From DATKMG01 sp035541995 (GTDB lineage: Bacteria; Acidobacteriota; Terriglobia; Versatilivoradales; Versatilivoraceae), in assembly GCA_035541995.1 (NCBI GenBank), contig DATKMG010000049.1, positions 1-7,589 on the forward strand: 7,589 nt of DNA. The letters are read 5' to 3'. The position numbers and the translations under genes were made by a program. Each line of letters begins with the position of its first letter. Position 1 is the stretch's first letter. Shown here in pieces: positions 7,286-7,589 of this stretch. The notes below the pieces were generated by a model, which did no database searches, was not told where the DNA came from, and saw only the letters and a program-made list of their open reading frames with translations.

Positions 7286-7350
7286 GTGGTCAGTGATGAG
7301 TGCTCAGGTAGTGGAAGTTGCCTGACCACTGATCACTGATCACTGATCAC
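7286..7350 (+). repeat. CACTGAT heptad hairpin immediately before 23S rRNA
   Basis: Three exact tandem CACTGAT units (7327-7347) plus a partial CAC form the right side. Arms 7286-7308 and 7321-7343 match in inverted sense at 20 of 23 positions. With one G-U pair, 21 of 23 can pair, leaving a G-G and a C-C mismatch. The loop is 12 bases. The left arm is a degenerate heptad set (GGTCAGT, GATGAGT, GCTCAGG). The structure ends about 12-18 bases before the mature 23S 5' end. Confidence 0.85.
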
Positions 7351-7361
7351 GAAATTTTAAT

Positions 7362-7589
7362 GGTCAAGCTACGAAGGGCATACAGTGGATGCCTTGGCAC
7401 AGGAAGGCGAGGAAGGACGTGGTAAGCTGCGAAAAGCCTCGGGGAGCTGCAAACGAGCCTCGATCCGGGGATGTCCGAATGGGGGAACCCGGCCTGGATA
7501 AACCAGGTCACTGTCACCTGAATACATAGGGTGAACAGAGCAAACCCAGGGAAGTGAACCATCTCAGTACCTGGAGGAAAATAAATCAA
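7362..7589 (+). rRNA. rrl: 23S ribosomal RNA, 5' part (continues beyond window)
   Basis: GGTCAAGC at 7362 matches the mature 5' end of E. coli 23S (GGTTAAGC). The family blocks follow: CAGTGGATGCCTTGGCA, GAAAAGCCTCGGGGAGCTGC, CCGAATGGGGGAACCC, GGGAAGTGAACCATCTCAGTA and GGAGGAAAATAAATCAA. Only the first 228 of about 2900 bases are present. One base near the edge (7582) differs from the usual GGAAAAGAAATCAA. Confidence 0.95.

Larger units (their letters stand above)
7017..7361 (+). other. Spacer between tRNA-Ala and 23S rRNA
   Basis: This 345-base spacer has no credible gene. In order it holds a GGGGGCT tandem pair (7029-7042), a purine-rich stretch, a 19-bp hairpin (7098-7146), degenerate heptads (7164-7231), a boxA-like element (7231-7243), and a CACTGAT hairpin (7286-7350) ending just before 23S. 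The left arm of the 23S processing stem is expected after boxA, but its partner lies beyond the window. Confidence 0.8.

Noticed and set aside
7327..7350. Possible CRISPR repeat
   Set aside because: The CACTGAT units are adjacent with no spacers and are only 7 bases long.

Overview
The window looks like housekeeping DNA from a bacterium that is probably in Acidobacteriota. That placement is an inference from 16S rRNA wording (the opening AATCAACGCTGGCGGCGTGC, a short V3 arm and an ACGGGGGGGGC run after the 530 loop). It was not tested by alignment, and another deep Gram-negative lineage is possible. Everything recognisable is on the + strand.

Bases 1-4888 hold five genes in one direction. 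They are the 3' part of ftsH (membrane AAA+ zinc protease), folP (dihydropteroate synthase), cdaA (membrane diadenylate cyclase), cdaR (YbbR-domain membrane protein) and glmM (phosphoglucosamine mutase). folP, cdaA and cdaR are tightly packed: folP and cdaA share one base, and cdaA and cdaR overlap in ATGA. Gaps of about 200 bp (ftsH-folP) and 74 bp (cdaR-glmM) separate the rest. The order combines the E. coli cluster ftsH-folP-glmM with the Firmicutes cluster cdaA-cdaR-glmM. Functionally it groups membrane proteolysis, folate synthesis, c-di-AMP signalling and the first committed steps of amino-sugar and cell-wall supply.

Bases 4889-7589 hold the start of an rRNA operon: a strong-looking promoter (TTGACA, 17 bp, TAGACT) only 26 bp after the glmM stop, a boxA-like leader, complete 16S rRNA (5045-6564), tRNA-Ile(GAT), tRNA-Ala(TGC), a second boxA-like copy, and the first 228 bases of 23S rRNA, cut by the window end. 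A 14-15 bp stem formed by the 16S leader and the 16S trailer is readable and probably marks the 16S processing site.

The least ordinary part is the spacer DNA between the RNA genes. It is largely built from several different 7-base repeat families (GGTGTCA, GATTTCN/GAAATCA, GGGGGCT, AGGCAGA, CACTGAT), most of them arranged as facing inverted arms that fold into long imperfect hairpins. A separate 19-bp hairpin lies in the tRNA-Ala to 23S spacer. I see no sign of a new enzymatic or defence system. The heptad-repeat hairpins in the rRNA spacers are the best candidate for something under-described.
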